From Mucilaginibacter sp. (GTDB taxonomy: Bacteria > Bacteroidota > Bacteroidia > Sphingobacteriales > Sphingobacteriaceae), in assembly GCA_028288285.1 (NCBI GenBank), contig JAQBNZ010000125.1, positions 1 through 52,301 of the forward strand: a stretch of DNA of 52,301 nucleotides. Reading direction: 5' to 3'. A program made the position numbers and the translations under genes. Of this stretch, positions 35,151-41,469 are shown piece after piece. Below the pieces are notes generated by a model that saw nothing but the letters and a program-made list of their open reading frames with translations, was not told the DNA's origin and did no database searches. How positions within the stretch are numbered: position 1 is the stretch's first letter; each line of letters starts with the position of its first letter.

Positions 35151-36275
35151 CTAATAATCTATTACCTGTTCCTCAATTTCAGCAGGAATATCGCGCCAAT
35201 CGTATTTTTGGGTACGAAGCTGTGGTTCAAAACCGGCTTCTTTAATAGAATCTTGTATGCCTTTAGCTGTAAAACGGTGTGGTGCACCTGCGGCAGATAC
35301 CACGTTCTCTTCTATCATAATAGAACCAAAGTCGTTAGCACCGGCATGTAAACATAGTTGTGCAACCTGTTTACCAACCGTTAACCATGAAGCCTGTATG
35401 TTTTTGATGTTTGGTAGCATTATACGGCTTAAAGCTATCATGCGGATATATTCGTCGCCGGTTACATTGTTGGTTATGCCGCGCACTTTACGTAGTAATG
35501 TACCATCGTCCTGGAACGGCCATGGAATAAACGCCACAAAGCCATAATTGCCTTCAGGCTTTTCTGATTGTACCTCGCGGATCCAAACCAGATGCTCAAA
35601 GCGTTCCTCAATGGTTTCAATATGGCCAAACATCATAGTGGCCGATGATGGCAAATTTAGCAGGTGGGCTGCACGCATCACATCCAACCATTCTTTACCA
35701 CCGCATTTGCCTTTTGATATAAGGCGGCGAACACGGTCGTTAAGGATCTCGGCGCCTGCACCGGGTAATGAATCTAAACCTGCGGCTTGCATTTCACGAA
35801 GCACATCAATATGGCTCATGCTCTCCAGTTTGGCAACATGCGCAATTTCCGGCGGACCTAATGAATGCAGTTTTAATTTTGGATACAGCTGTTTAAGCTC
35901 ACGAAACAGGTCGGTATAAAATTTTAGGCCCAAATCAGGGTGGTGGCCGCCCTGCAATAAAAGCTGGTCGCCACCAAAACGGAAAGTTTCCTCTATTTTC
36001 TTTTTATAAGTCTCAATGTCAGTTATATAGCTATCCTCGTGGCCAGGGCGGCGAAAGAAATTACAGAACTTACAATTGGCAATACAAACGTTGGTAGTGT
36101 TCACGTTCCTATCTATTTGCCAGGTAACTTTGCCATGCGGAACCTGAATTTTACGCAGTTCATTAGCCACGTACATCAAATCGGCAGTTGAGGCATTGTT
36201 GTAAAGGTAAACCCCTTCATCAATGCTCAAAAAATCAAAAGCTAATGCACGCTGCAACAGATCGGCTGTATTCAT
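35151..36275 (-). CDS. mqnC: Cyclic dehypoxanthinyl futalosine synthase (menaquinone)
   Basis: A radical-SAM enzyme of the futalosine route to menaquinone. It cyclises dehypoxanthinyl futalosine. The [4Fe-4S] motif is CIANCKFC (C-x3-C-x2-C), followed by FFRRPGHEDSYI and GGHHPDLGL. The frame is open to 36362, but the ATG at 36275 (MNTADLLQRALAFDFLSIDEG) is the family start and gives 374 aa. Menaquinone is the quinone expected for respiratory complex I (nuoCD nearby). Confidence 0.94.
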   Translation of the reverse strand: MNTADLLQRALAFDFLSIDEGVYLYNNASTADLMYVANELRKIQVPHGKVTWQIDRNVNTTNVCIANCKFCNFFRRPGHEDSYITDIETYKKKIEETFRFGGDQLLLQGGHHPDLGLKFYTDLFRELKQLYPKLKLHSLGPPEIAHVAKLESMSHIDVLREMQAAGLDSLPGAGAEILNDRVRRLISKGKCGGKEWLDVMRAAHLLNLPSSATMMFGHIETIEERFEHLVWIREVQSEKPEGNYGFVAFIPWPFQDDGTLLRKVRGITNNVTGDEYIRMIALSRIMLPNIKNIQASWLTVGKQVAQLCLHAGANDFGSIMIEENVVSAAGAPHRFTAKGIQDSIKEAGFEPQLRTQKYDWRDIPAEIEEQVIDY

Positions 36276-36351
36276 ATACAAATATACATAGTGGGATTTG
36301 AAAGCTGAAAGGTAAAAGACGAAAGGTGTTGTTGGGTTGACAAAAATAATT

Positions 36352-36439
36352 GTCTGAATCAAAATTTACCCAATTTTAGAATTAACAGAATACAGGAGCA
36401 TTTTGAAAATTTCCTAATCCTGTAAATTCTGATTCAGAC
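36352..36439. repeat. Inverted repeat, CTGTAAATTCTGATTCAGAC type
   Basis: Arms 36352-36368 (GTCTGAATCAAAATTTA) and 36423-36439 (TAAATTCTGATTCAGAC) match at 16 of 17 positions. Inner ACAGGA/TCCTGT words add a second stem. The stop codon of the convergent-strand ABC gene (36434) lies inside the right arm, so the element has become part of that gene's end. Confidence 0.72.
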
Positions 36440-37921
36440 CACCACCTCTCCCTTATCCAACCGCAAAACCTTATCTACGCTATCCGGAATTTCGTGTTGG
36501 TAATGAGTTACGTAAATCAAAGTAACCGGACTTAACTCGCAAATAGCATTAATTACAGTTTTAAAGTGTTGCTGCTGATGGTCGTCCAACCCCTGGCACG
36601 GTTCGTCAAAGATCAGTAGTACAGGGTTTTTAATAAGTGCACGGGCAAGCAGGCATAAACGCTGCGCGCTTGCTGGTATGTTTTTTAGAAGTGTGCGGGC
36701 GTATTGGTCAATTTCTAAGGCTTGCATCCACTTCAGCGCCAGGTCGGCTTTGGTTTTGCTGCTTTGCCTGAATAGGCCCAATGTATCGTAAAAGCCGCTT
36801 TCTATTACCTGCAGGCAGGAATTATCGGTAGGGAAGTACTGGTACAGTTCAGGTGATACAAAGCCTATCTTGCTTTTAATATCCCAAATACTTTCGCCTG
36901 TGCCGCGTTTTTTATCAAACAGAATAATATTGTTGGCATAAGCCTGTGGGTTATCACCATTAACCAAACTTAGCAGGGTTGATTTACCTGCACCATTAGG
37001 GCCAAGTAAAGCCCATTTATCGCCGGAGTTTACCTGCCAGTTTACTTTGTTAAGGATGATTTTTTTGTCGTACCTAATAATAACATCAGTCATACTGATA
37101 ATGCTTTTGTATGTGTTTTGTTGATGTATGCCTACCAATTCCCTTAAAGCACTTATATTAACAGTTGTGGCATGGTTAACTTTGTGCTCGCTTGCCTCAA
37201 ATTCCAGCTTTGTTAAACGTTCACTAATGTTACCGTTATCAAGCACAGCTACATTGGTGATAACATCAGGTAATTCAGTACCTGATGTTGCCATAATTAT
37301 GGTAATGCCTGATGCCGAGATCTCATTCAGCAACACATTAAATGTTTTTCGGGTTTGTACATCAAGGCCGGTCATGGGATTATCTAACAATAGCAACAAT
37401 GGATTCTTTAATAAGGCGGCGGCTATCATTAAGCGTTTAGTTTCTCCGTTTGATAGTTTGATGGTTTGCTCATCAATCAGTTCGGTTAAATTTAGGGCAA
37501 CAATGGTTTTATCTAAGGTCCAGTAAATGGGGGCATGGGTATTTGCTTTTACGGTTAGCAGGTAATCGCGTACAGTTAAAGCATCATCAGAATCTGACGA
37601 GTTGTAGCGTTGCTGATAGTAAAGATCTGTTGTGTTTGAAAGATTTTTAAAATGATGCTTTGCACCGGCAAATGCTATAAAACGATGAAAGGTTAGGGTG
37701 CCCTCAGGTTGCTTTGTATCATCCATAAAGTGGTAAGTTATACTACCACCACTTACACTTAAATTACCGGCAATAATTTGCAATAGTACACTTTTACCCG
37801 ACCCGCTGTTGCCTGTAATGGCCCAGTTTTCGCCTTTACTTACACTTAAACTCAGATCATTAAATAATATATTATTTAAAAATTTAACGGATATATGGCT
37901 GGCGAAAAAAAGTGGAAGCAT
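36434..37921 (-). CDS. ModF-like tandem ABC ATPase
   Basis: A 495-aa protein with two ABC ATPase domains and no membrane segment, like E. coli ModF. NBD1 has Walker A GNSGSGKS (37-44), signature LSNGE (156-160) and Walker B LLLLLDN (175-181) with Asn where the catalytic Glu should be. NBD2 has Walker A GPNGAGKS (307-314), a degenerate signature IPASAQ (415-420) and Walker B LLIFDE with an intact Glu (440). So one composite site looks canonical and one degenerate. No molybdate transporter is adjacent; the name rests on layout. Confidence 0.8.
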   Translation of the reverse strand: MLPLFFASHISVKFLNNILFNDLSLSVSKGENWAITGNSGSGKSVLLQIIAGNLSVSGGSITYHFMDDTKQPEGTLTFHRFIAFAGAKHHFKNLSNTTDLYYQQRYNSSDSDDALTVRDYLLTVKANTHAPIYWTLDKTIVALNLTELIDEQTIKLSNGETKRLMIAAALLKNPLLLLLDNPMTGLDVQTRKTFNVLLNEISASGITIIMATSGTELPDVITNVAVLDNGNISERLTKLEFEASEHKVNHATTVNISALRELVGIHQQNTYKSIISMTDVIIRYDKKIILNKVNWQVNSGDKWALLGPNGAGKSTLLSLVNGDNPQAYANNIILFDKKRGTGESIWDIKSKIGFVSPELYQYFPTDNSCLQVIESGFYDTLGLFRQSSKTKADLALKWMQALEIDQYARTLLKNIPASAQRLCLLARALIKNPVLLIFDEPCQGLDDHQQQHFKTVINAICELSPVTLIYVTHYQHEIPDSVDKVLRLDKGEVVV

Positions 37922-38118
37922 AGTGCCGTGAAATTACAATTTTTAACAAAGCTGCTTAACAGAATGTTGTGTTTTTAGCAATTATGTGGTAATGCTTGTA
38001 TTATTTGCTGTACAGTTTTACACTTAAAACTTATCCTAATAAGAAAAATGAGATATTATTTAAACAGGTATCATTATTGCATTAGTGCTCACAGATCATA
38101 AATCTTATACTATAAATT

Positions 38119-38286
38119 ATGAAAAAACTAAATTTATTATTAATGGCATTTGCCATAGCTACCTTAAGCGGATGTGAAGTTATTGGTGGCATTTTTAAAG
38201 CCGGTGCCGCTGTTGGTATTATTGCTGTAATTGTAGTTATCCTTATTATCATCTGGATAATATCCGCTTTTAGAGGAAGGTCATAA
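38119..38286 (+). CDS. 55-aa lipoprotein with second membrane helix
   Basis: MKKLNLLLMAFAIATLSGCE is an SPII signal with lipobox (LSGC, Cys19). It is followed by a short VIGGIFKAG turn and a strong hydrophobic segment (about 32-50) ending FRGRS. It would be a lipid-anchored protein with an extra membrane helix. Small proteins of this type are often mislabelled as phosphatidate cytidylyltransferase in databases. No catalytic residues are visible. It has its own strong terminator at 38307. Confidence 0.75.
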   Translation: MKKLNLLLMAFAIATLSGCEVIGGIFKAGAAVGIIAVIVVILIIIWIISAFRGRS

Positions 38287-38306
38287 ATAGCCTTGTTGTT
38301 AATCTT

Positions 38307-38341
38307 AAGATATTGTTTTTAATTAAAACAATATCTTTTTT
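38307..38341 (+). terminator. Terminator of the 55-aa lipoprotein gene
   Basis: A perfect 13-bp stem, AAGATATTGTTTT with AAAACAATATCTT, around a 5-nt loop and followed by T residues, 20 nt after the stop. Confidence 0.88.
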
Positions 38342-38348
38342 GCTTAGT

Positions 38349-38356
38349 TATTTTTG
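38349..38356 (+). promoter_or_regulatory. -7 promoter element upstream of the PA2169-family gene
   Basis: TATTTTTG matches TAnnTTTG, 18 nt upstream of the ATG at 38375 and just after the preceding terminator. Confidence 0.45.
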
Positions 38357-38374
38357 GTATAAAAGCATACAATC

Positions 38375-38833
38375 ATGGACAGGACAAAGGCAGCTATAGA
38401 AATACTTAACGATCTTATTTTAATAAATAACGACCGTATTATAGGTTATGAGCATGCAACAAAGGAGCTAAAAGATGAAGACGGTGAGTTAAAGCACCTT
38501 TTTACAAATATGATTGGCGAAAGTCACCAGTTTAAAATGGAGTTGGCAACAGAAGTTGCAGCTATGGGCCATGATATTGAAACAGGTACATCAACCAGCG
38601 GTAAATTACACCGTACCTGGCTTGATGTTAAAGCTGCTTTTAGTGGGCACAGTAAGAAAAGTATTCTTGAAGAATGTGAGTTTGGTGAAGATGCTATTAA
38701 AGATGCTTATATAACAGCTATAGCAGATGAAGACACTCCTGCATACATTAAAGATATTTTATTAAAGCAGCAGGTTATTTTACAGGCAGCCCATGATAAA
38801 ATTAAAGCCCTTCGTAATAATGTGGAGCGTTAA
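38375..38833 (+). CDS. PA2169-family four-helix-bundle protein (DUF2383)
   Basis: A 152-aa all-helical protein of the ferritin-like DUF2383/PA2169 family: AIEILNDLILINNDRIIGYEHA, then SHQFKMELATEVAAMGHD and EECEFGEDAIKDAYITAI. Family members often sit in stress loci of Bacteroidota. The His/Glu spacing would allow a di-metal site, but no function is established. A bidirectional terminator follows. Confidence 0.82.
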   Translation: MDRTKAAIEILNDLILINNDRIIGYEHATKELKDEDGELKHLFTNMIGESHQFKMELATEVAAMGHDIETGTSTSGKLHRTWLDVKAAFSGHSKKSILEECEFGEDAIKDAYITAIADEDTPAYIKDILLKQQVILQAAHDKIKALRNNVER

Positions 38834-38856
38834 TTCCTTTTTATTTTAATTTACAA

Positions 38857-38890
38857 CAAAAAAGAGCGCCTAAACCAGGTGCTCTTTTTA
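38857..38890. terminator. Bidirectional terminator
   Basis: AAAAAGAGCGCCT pairs with AGGTGCTCTTTTT (one G-U), loop 5 nt. It serves the PA2169-family gene (+). Its right end contains the stop codon (38888-38890) of the reverse gene. Confidence 0.85.
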
Positions 38891-39334
38891 TTTAGCAGGA
38901 TTACTAATACTGATATCGATTAGCTTCCAGCTGCTTTTATCTGCCCAGTCACCACCTGTATAGGCCAGCTTTACCTGCCATTGGCTTTTGGTGAATTTAC
39001 CGGTGCTGTCCTGCACATTAACGTATGATGATATATTGTATGAGTTTTTGGCCGTATCAACATCACTCCTGAAATCATTTTTTGAAAAGCCGGCTGTTTC
39101 AGGTTGTTTTACTCTATCTATCACAAAAGCTTTGGCTATGGCAAAGGCTTCTTTATTATTAGGCTTACGGTTAACATGTACCCTGCGGTTTTGGAATACA
39201 CGCGAAAGAAAAATGATAAAAACAATTGAAAACAAAATAGAAAATAGGGTAGCTATCCTTACTCGCGGATGATGCCTCCAGTGTGCATTCTTTCTTTGTT
39301 CATCACTTAAATTATTCCATTCAGCGTATCTCAT
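38888..39334 (-). CDS. Single-pass membrane protein, function unknown
   Basis: A 148-aa protein from the ATG at 39334 (a TTG at 39352 also keeps the frame open). It has a short basic cytosolic start (MRYAEWNNLSDEQRKNAHWRHHP), one membrane helix (about residues 26-45, ATLFSILFSIVFIIFLSRVF) and a soluble, probably periplasmic domain ending VKLAYTGGDWADKSSWKLIDIS. I do not recognise the domain. It is on the same strand as the lipoprotein cluster. Confidence 0.65.
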   Translation of the reverse strand: MRYAEWNNLSDEQRKNAHWRHHPRVRIATLFSILFSIVFIIFLSRVFQNRRVHVNRKPNNKEAFAIAKAFVIDRVKQPETAGFSKNDFRSDVDTAKNSYNISSYVNVQDSTGKFTKSQWQVKLAYTGGDWADKSSWKLIDISISNPAK

Positions 39335-39396
39335 ATTAAGGTGTTTGAGCAATAACCAATGTTATACTATAAATGTTTTTCAAAATATAAGGTAAC

Positions 39397-39436
39397 AAAA
39401 AGGCCCCTGGAATAAACCGGGGGCCCTTTTGCTTTA
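39397..39436 (-). terminator. Terminator after lipoprotein gene 1
   Basis: AAAAGGCCCC-TGG and CCGGGGGCCCTTTT form an imperfect GC-rich stem around AATAAA. It sits just after the stop at 39448 on the reverse strand. Confidence 0.7.
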
Positions 39437-39447
39437 CAAAAAAAGGA

Positions 39448-39654
39448 TTACATTTTTTTAGTAGTGTCTTTTTTAGTAGTGTCTTTTTTAGTAGTATCCG
39501 TTTTAGCTGTAGTGTCCATTTTTGCAGCAGTATCCATTTTAGCTGAATCCAAAGCAGCTGAATCAGCAGCAGAACCAGTTGATTTACCTTTACAAGCAAC
39601 AGCAGAAACAGCGATAGCTAAAGCTAAAACCGCAAGTTTGAATGAATTTTTCAT
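39448..39654 (-). CDS. Tiny DTTKK-tail lipoprotein (paralogue 1)
   Basis: A 68-aa protein. The signal peptide MKNSFKLAVLALAIAVSAVAC ends at the lipobox Cys21. The ~47-residue mature part has no folded domain: after KGKSTGSAADSAALDSAK come DTAAKMDTTAKTDTTKK-type repeats and a TKKM end. It is one of four paralogues in tandem sharing the MKNSFK start. Its own ECF-type promoter is at 39693-39721. It is predicted to be lipid-anchored; role unknown. Confidence 0.82.
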   Translation of the reverse strand: MKNSFKLAVLALAIAVSAVACKGKSTGSAADSAALDSAKMDTAAKMDTTAKTDTTKKDTTKKDTTKKM

Positions 39655-39692
39655 TTTTTGTGTTTTTTTAAGTGATTAATAGTTTTCAAGGG

Positions 39693-39721
39693 TTAATACC
39701 ATAAATAATAAAAGGTAACCC
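39693..39721 (-). promoter_or_regulatory. Candidate ECF promoter of lipoprotein gene 1
   Basis: The reverse strand reads GGGTTAC, 15 nt, GTATTAA. It ends 38 nt before the ATG at 39654. The same boxes with the same spacing precede lipoprotein genes 2 and 3 and the ECF sigma gene. Confidence 0.75.
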
Positions 39722-39776
39722 ACATTTTTTTAAAAAATGCAAATTACCTTTTATAAAAACTTAAAAACTATTGTTA

Positions 39777-40001
39777 TTAGTTCTTTTTAGTCTCAGTTTT
39801 TTTAGTTTCAGTTTTAACAGTAGTATCTTTTTTAGTTGTATCAGTAGCTACTGTAGTATCTTTCTTAGTAGTATCAGTTACAATTGTAGATGAGTCAGTT
39901 TTTGTAGTATCTGAACTTGAAGATGATGAATTACCTTTGCAAGCAACGGCAGATACAGAGATAGCTAAAGCTAATACGGCTAATTTGAATGAATTTTTCA
40001 T
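39777..40001 (-). CDS. Tiny DTTKK-tail lipoprotein (paralogue 2)
   Basis: A 74-aa protein with nearly the same signal peptide as paralogue 1 (MKNSFKLAVLALAISVSAVAC, lipobox Cys21). The mature part is KGNSSSSSSDTTKTDSS followed by repeated DTTKKDTTV and a KTETKK end. It is low complexity and probably an extended tether rather than a folded domain. It has a shared ECF-type promoter at 40043-40071. Confidence 0.82.
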   Translation of the reverse strand: MKNSFKLAVLALAISVSAVACKGNSSSSSSDTTKTDSSTIVTDTTKKDTTVATDTTKKDTTVKTETKKTETKKN

Positions 40002-40042
40002 GTTTGTTTTATAAATGTGTGAGTTAATATTCTTTGAGGTAA

Positions 40043-40071
40043 TTAATACCTTAAACAGTTAAAGGTGACCC
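40043..40071 (-). promoter_or_regulatory. Candidate ECF promoter of lipoprotein gene 2
   Basis: The reverse strand reads GGGTCAC, 15 nt, GTATTAA, ending 41 nt before the ATG at 40001. One base differs from the other copies (C for T in the first box). Confidence 0.75.
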
Positions 40072-40082
40072 TTATTTAAAAA

Positions 40083-40286
40083 TTATTTTTTTGTAGTATC
40101 TTTTTTAGTGGTATCAACTACTACTGTATCTTTCTTGGTGCTATCTGTAACTGTTTTAGATATAGTGGTATCAGTAACAGTTGTAGAAGTAGTATCACCA
40201 CCTTTGTCAGATTTTTTACCACCGCAAGCAGCAGCAGAAACCGCAATTACTAAAGTTAATACTGCCAGTTTAAATGAATTTTTCAT
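40083..40286 (-). CDS. Tiny DTTKK-tail lipoprotein (paralogue 3)
   Basis: A 67-aa protein. Signal MKNSFKLAVLTLVIAVSAAAC (lipobox Cys21), then GGKKSDKGGDTTSTT and repeats DTTISKTVTDSTKKDTVVV, ending DTTKKDTTKK. It lies 81 nt upstream of paralogue 2, with its own candidate promoter at 40324-40352. The spacing between paralogues and the presence of a separate promoter before each suggest individually expressed units, not a single operon. Confidence 0.82.
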   Translation of the reverse strand: MKNSFKLAVLTLVIAVSAAACGGKKSDKGGDTTSTTVTDTTISKTVTDSTKKDTVVVDTTKKDTTKK

Positions 40287-40323
40287 GTTTGATAAGTGTT
40301 AAATTTTATAATAATTTATGATA

Positions 40324-40352
40324 TTAATAACTAAAACAGCAAAAGGTAACCC
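40324..40352 (-). promoter_or_regulatory. Candidate ECF promoter of lipoprotein gene 3
   Basis: The reverse strand reads GGGTTAC, 15 nt, TTATTAA, ending 37 nt before the ATG at 40286. Confidence 0.72.
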
Positions 40353-40409
40353 ATTAATTTTTTTATAATCTATTTTATTTATAGAATTAGTAGTTTTTTG
40401 TATAAAACA

Positions 40410-40436
40410 AAGCCCGTTTTTTTAATAAACGGGCGT
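40410..40436 (-). terminator. Terminator of lipoprotein gene 4
   Basis: GCCCGTTT pairs with AAACGGGC around a T/A-rich loop, between the stop of gene 4 (40453) and the promoter of gene 3. Confidence 0.7.
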
Positions 40437-40452
40437 TAATTTTGTTAATGTA

Positions 40453-40686
40453 TTACGGTTTCTTAGTTGTATCAGTACCGCCTGAGCCTGATTTATCAAT
40501 TCCGGTATCAATTGCACCCGGAGCACCATTAGCGCCGGGTGCTTTGCCTGTTTGACTGGTGTCTGCAAGTGTTGAATCTGTTTTAGTGCTATCTGGTGCG
40601 GCTTTGCTTGCATTGTTTCCTTTACATGCTACAGATGCAATGGCAATTGCTAAAGCTAACAGGCCTGTTTTAAATGAGTTTTTCAT
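40453..40686 (-). CDS. Tiny low-complexity lipoprotein (paralogue 4, divergent member)
   Basis: A 77-aa protein. Signal MKNSFKTGLLALAIAIASVAC (lipobox Cys21), then KGNNASKAAPDSTKTDSTLAD and a Gly/Pro/Ala-rich stretch (GKAPGANGAPGAIDTGIDKSG), ending TDTTKKP. It shares start and end with the other three but has a different middle. The GGGTYAC/GTATTAA boxes are not found at the same place here. It is divergent from the sigma factor gene with 199 nt between. Confidence 0.8.
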   Translation of the reverse strand: MKNSFKTGLLALAIAIASVACKGNNASKAAPDSTKTDSTLADTSQTGKAPGANGAPGAIDTGIDKSGSGGTDTTKKP

Positions 40687-40853
40687 GCTTGTATATTTTT
40701 TACGTTTTATGATAAATTCAATTATAATGCCAATGACTGTTTTTAGCTATCATTTAATAACCGATATTGCGGGTTGATAAAATAAGAAAACGACGCGAAT
40801 AGATCCGCATCGAAAATGATGACACACGCAACGAAAAAATAATTCATTGTGTT

Positions 40854-40882
40854 GGGTTACAATTTAATATAAAGAGTATTAA
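40854..40882 (+). promoter_or_regulatory. Candidate ECF promoter of the sigma gene (autoregulation)
   Basis: GGGTTAC (40854-40860), 15 nt, GTATTAA (40876-40882). The boxes match those before lipoprotein genes 1-3. The -10 box ends 3 nt before the GTG start at 40886, so transcription would begin at or just inside the start codon. The 199-nt gap upstream also carries the divergent leader of lipoprotein gene 4. Confidence 0.72.
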
Positions 40883-40885
40883 GTA

Positions 40886-41452
40886 GTGAATAAACAGATA
40901 GATTTAGAAATACCTGCAGATAGTGAAGTGATCATTGGGATACTTAATAACTCTGACAGTGTTTTAAAAAGATTATACCTGGCTTATTTTCCAATGGTTT
41001 TACAACTTATTCTTAATAATAACGGGAATGAGGATGATGCCAAGGATGTTTATCAGGAAGCGATAATAGTTCTTTATAATAAGGTTAAACGGGGAGACTT
41101 TGAGCTGAGTAGTAAGCTGAAAACGTATATATACTCTATATGCAGGCGGCTTTGGCTAAAAAGGCTTAAACAATTGAACAGGTATGGTGGAGATATTAAA
41201 GATTTCCAGGACTATTTACCTGTTGAGGATGAGATTGAAAAGCACCAGGATAAGGATATGCAGCTAAACAAGATGGAGTGTGCTCTAAAACTGTTAGGCG
41301 AACCCTGCAAAACCATTATGGAAGACTTTTATATACATAACAAATCAATGCAGGAGATTTGTGAGCGTTTTGGATACACCAATACTGATAATGCTAAAAC
41401 GCAGAAATACAAATGCCTGCAAAGACTGAAAAAGTTATTTTTTCAGCAATAA
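40886..41452 (+). CDS. ECF-type RNA polymerase sigma factor
   Basis: A 188-aa sigma-70 family protein. Region 2 runs from LKRLYLAYFPMVLQLIL through DDAKDVYQEAIIVLYNKVKRG to KTYIYSICRRLWLKRLK. Region 4 contains LLGEPCKTIMEDFYIHNKSMQEICERFGYTN, a helix-turn-helix for the -35 box. The start is GTG at 40886. A GTG at 40928 (residue 15) would remove the poorly conserved leader and lie downstream of a promoter whose -10 box is at 40876-40882. The next gene starts 17 nt after the stop. Confidence 0.88.
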   Translation: MNKQIDLEIPADSEVIIGILNNSDSVLKRLYLAYFPMVLQLILNNNGNEDDAKDVYQEAIIVLYNKVKRGDFELSSKLKTYIYSICRRLWLKRLKQLNRYGGDIKDFQDYLPVEDEIEKHQDKDMQLNKMECALKLLGEPCKTIMEDFYIHNKSMQEICERFGYTNTDNAKTQKYKCLQRLKKLFFQQ

Positions 41453-41469
41453 ATGGAAAGGGTTAAGCA

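Noticed and set aside
39336..39599. 87-aa reverse frame overlapping lipoprotein gene 1
   Set aside because: It is a shifted reading of the same low-complexity repeats (L/K/Q-rich), while the lipoprotein frame has a signal peptide, lipobox and paralogues.
39464..40302. CRISPR-like repeated units (GTAGTATCTTTTTTAG-type) in the lipoprotein cluster
   Set aside because: The repetition comes from DTTKK codons; spacing is irregular, there are no spacers of constant length, and no cas genes are in the window.
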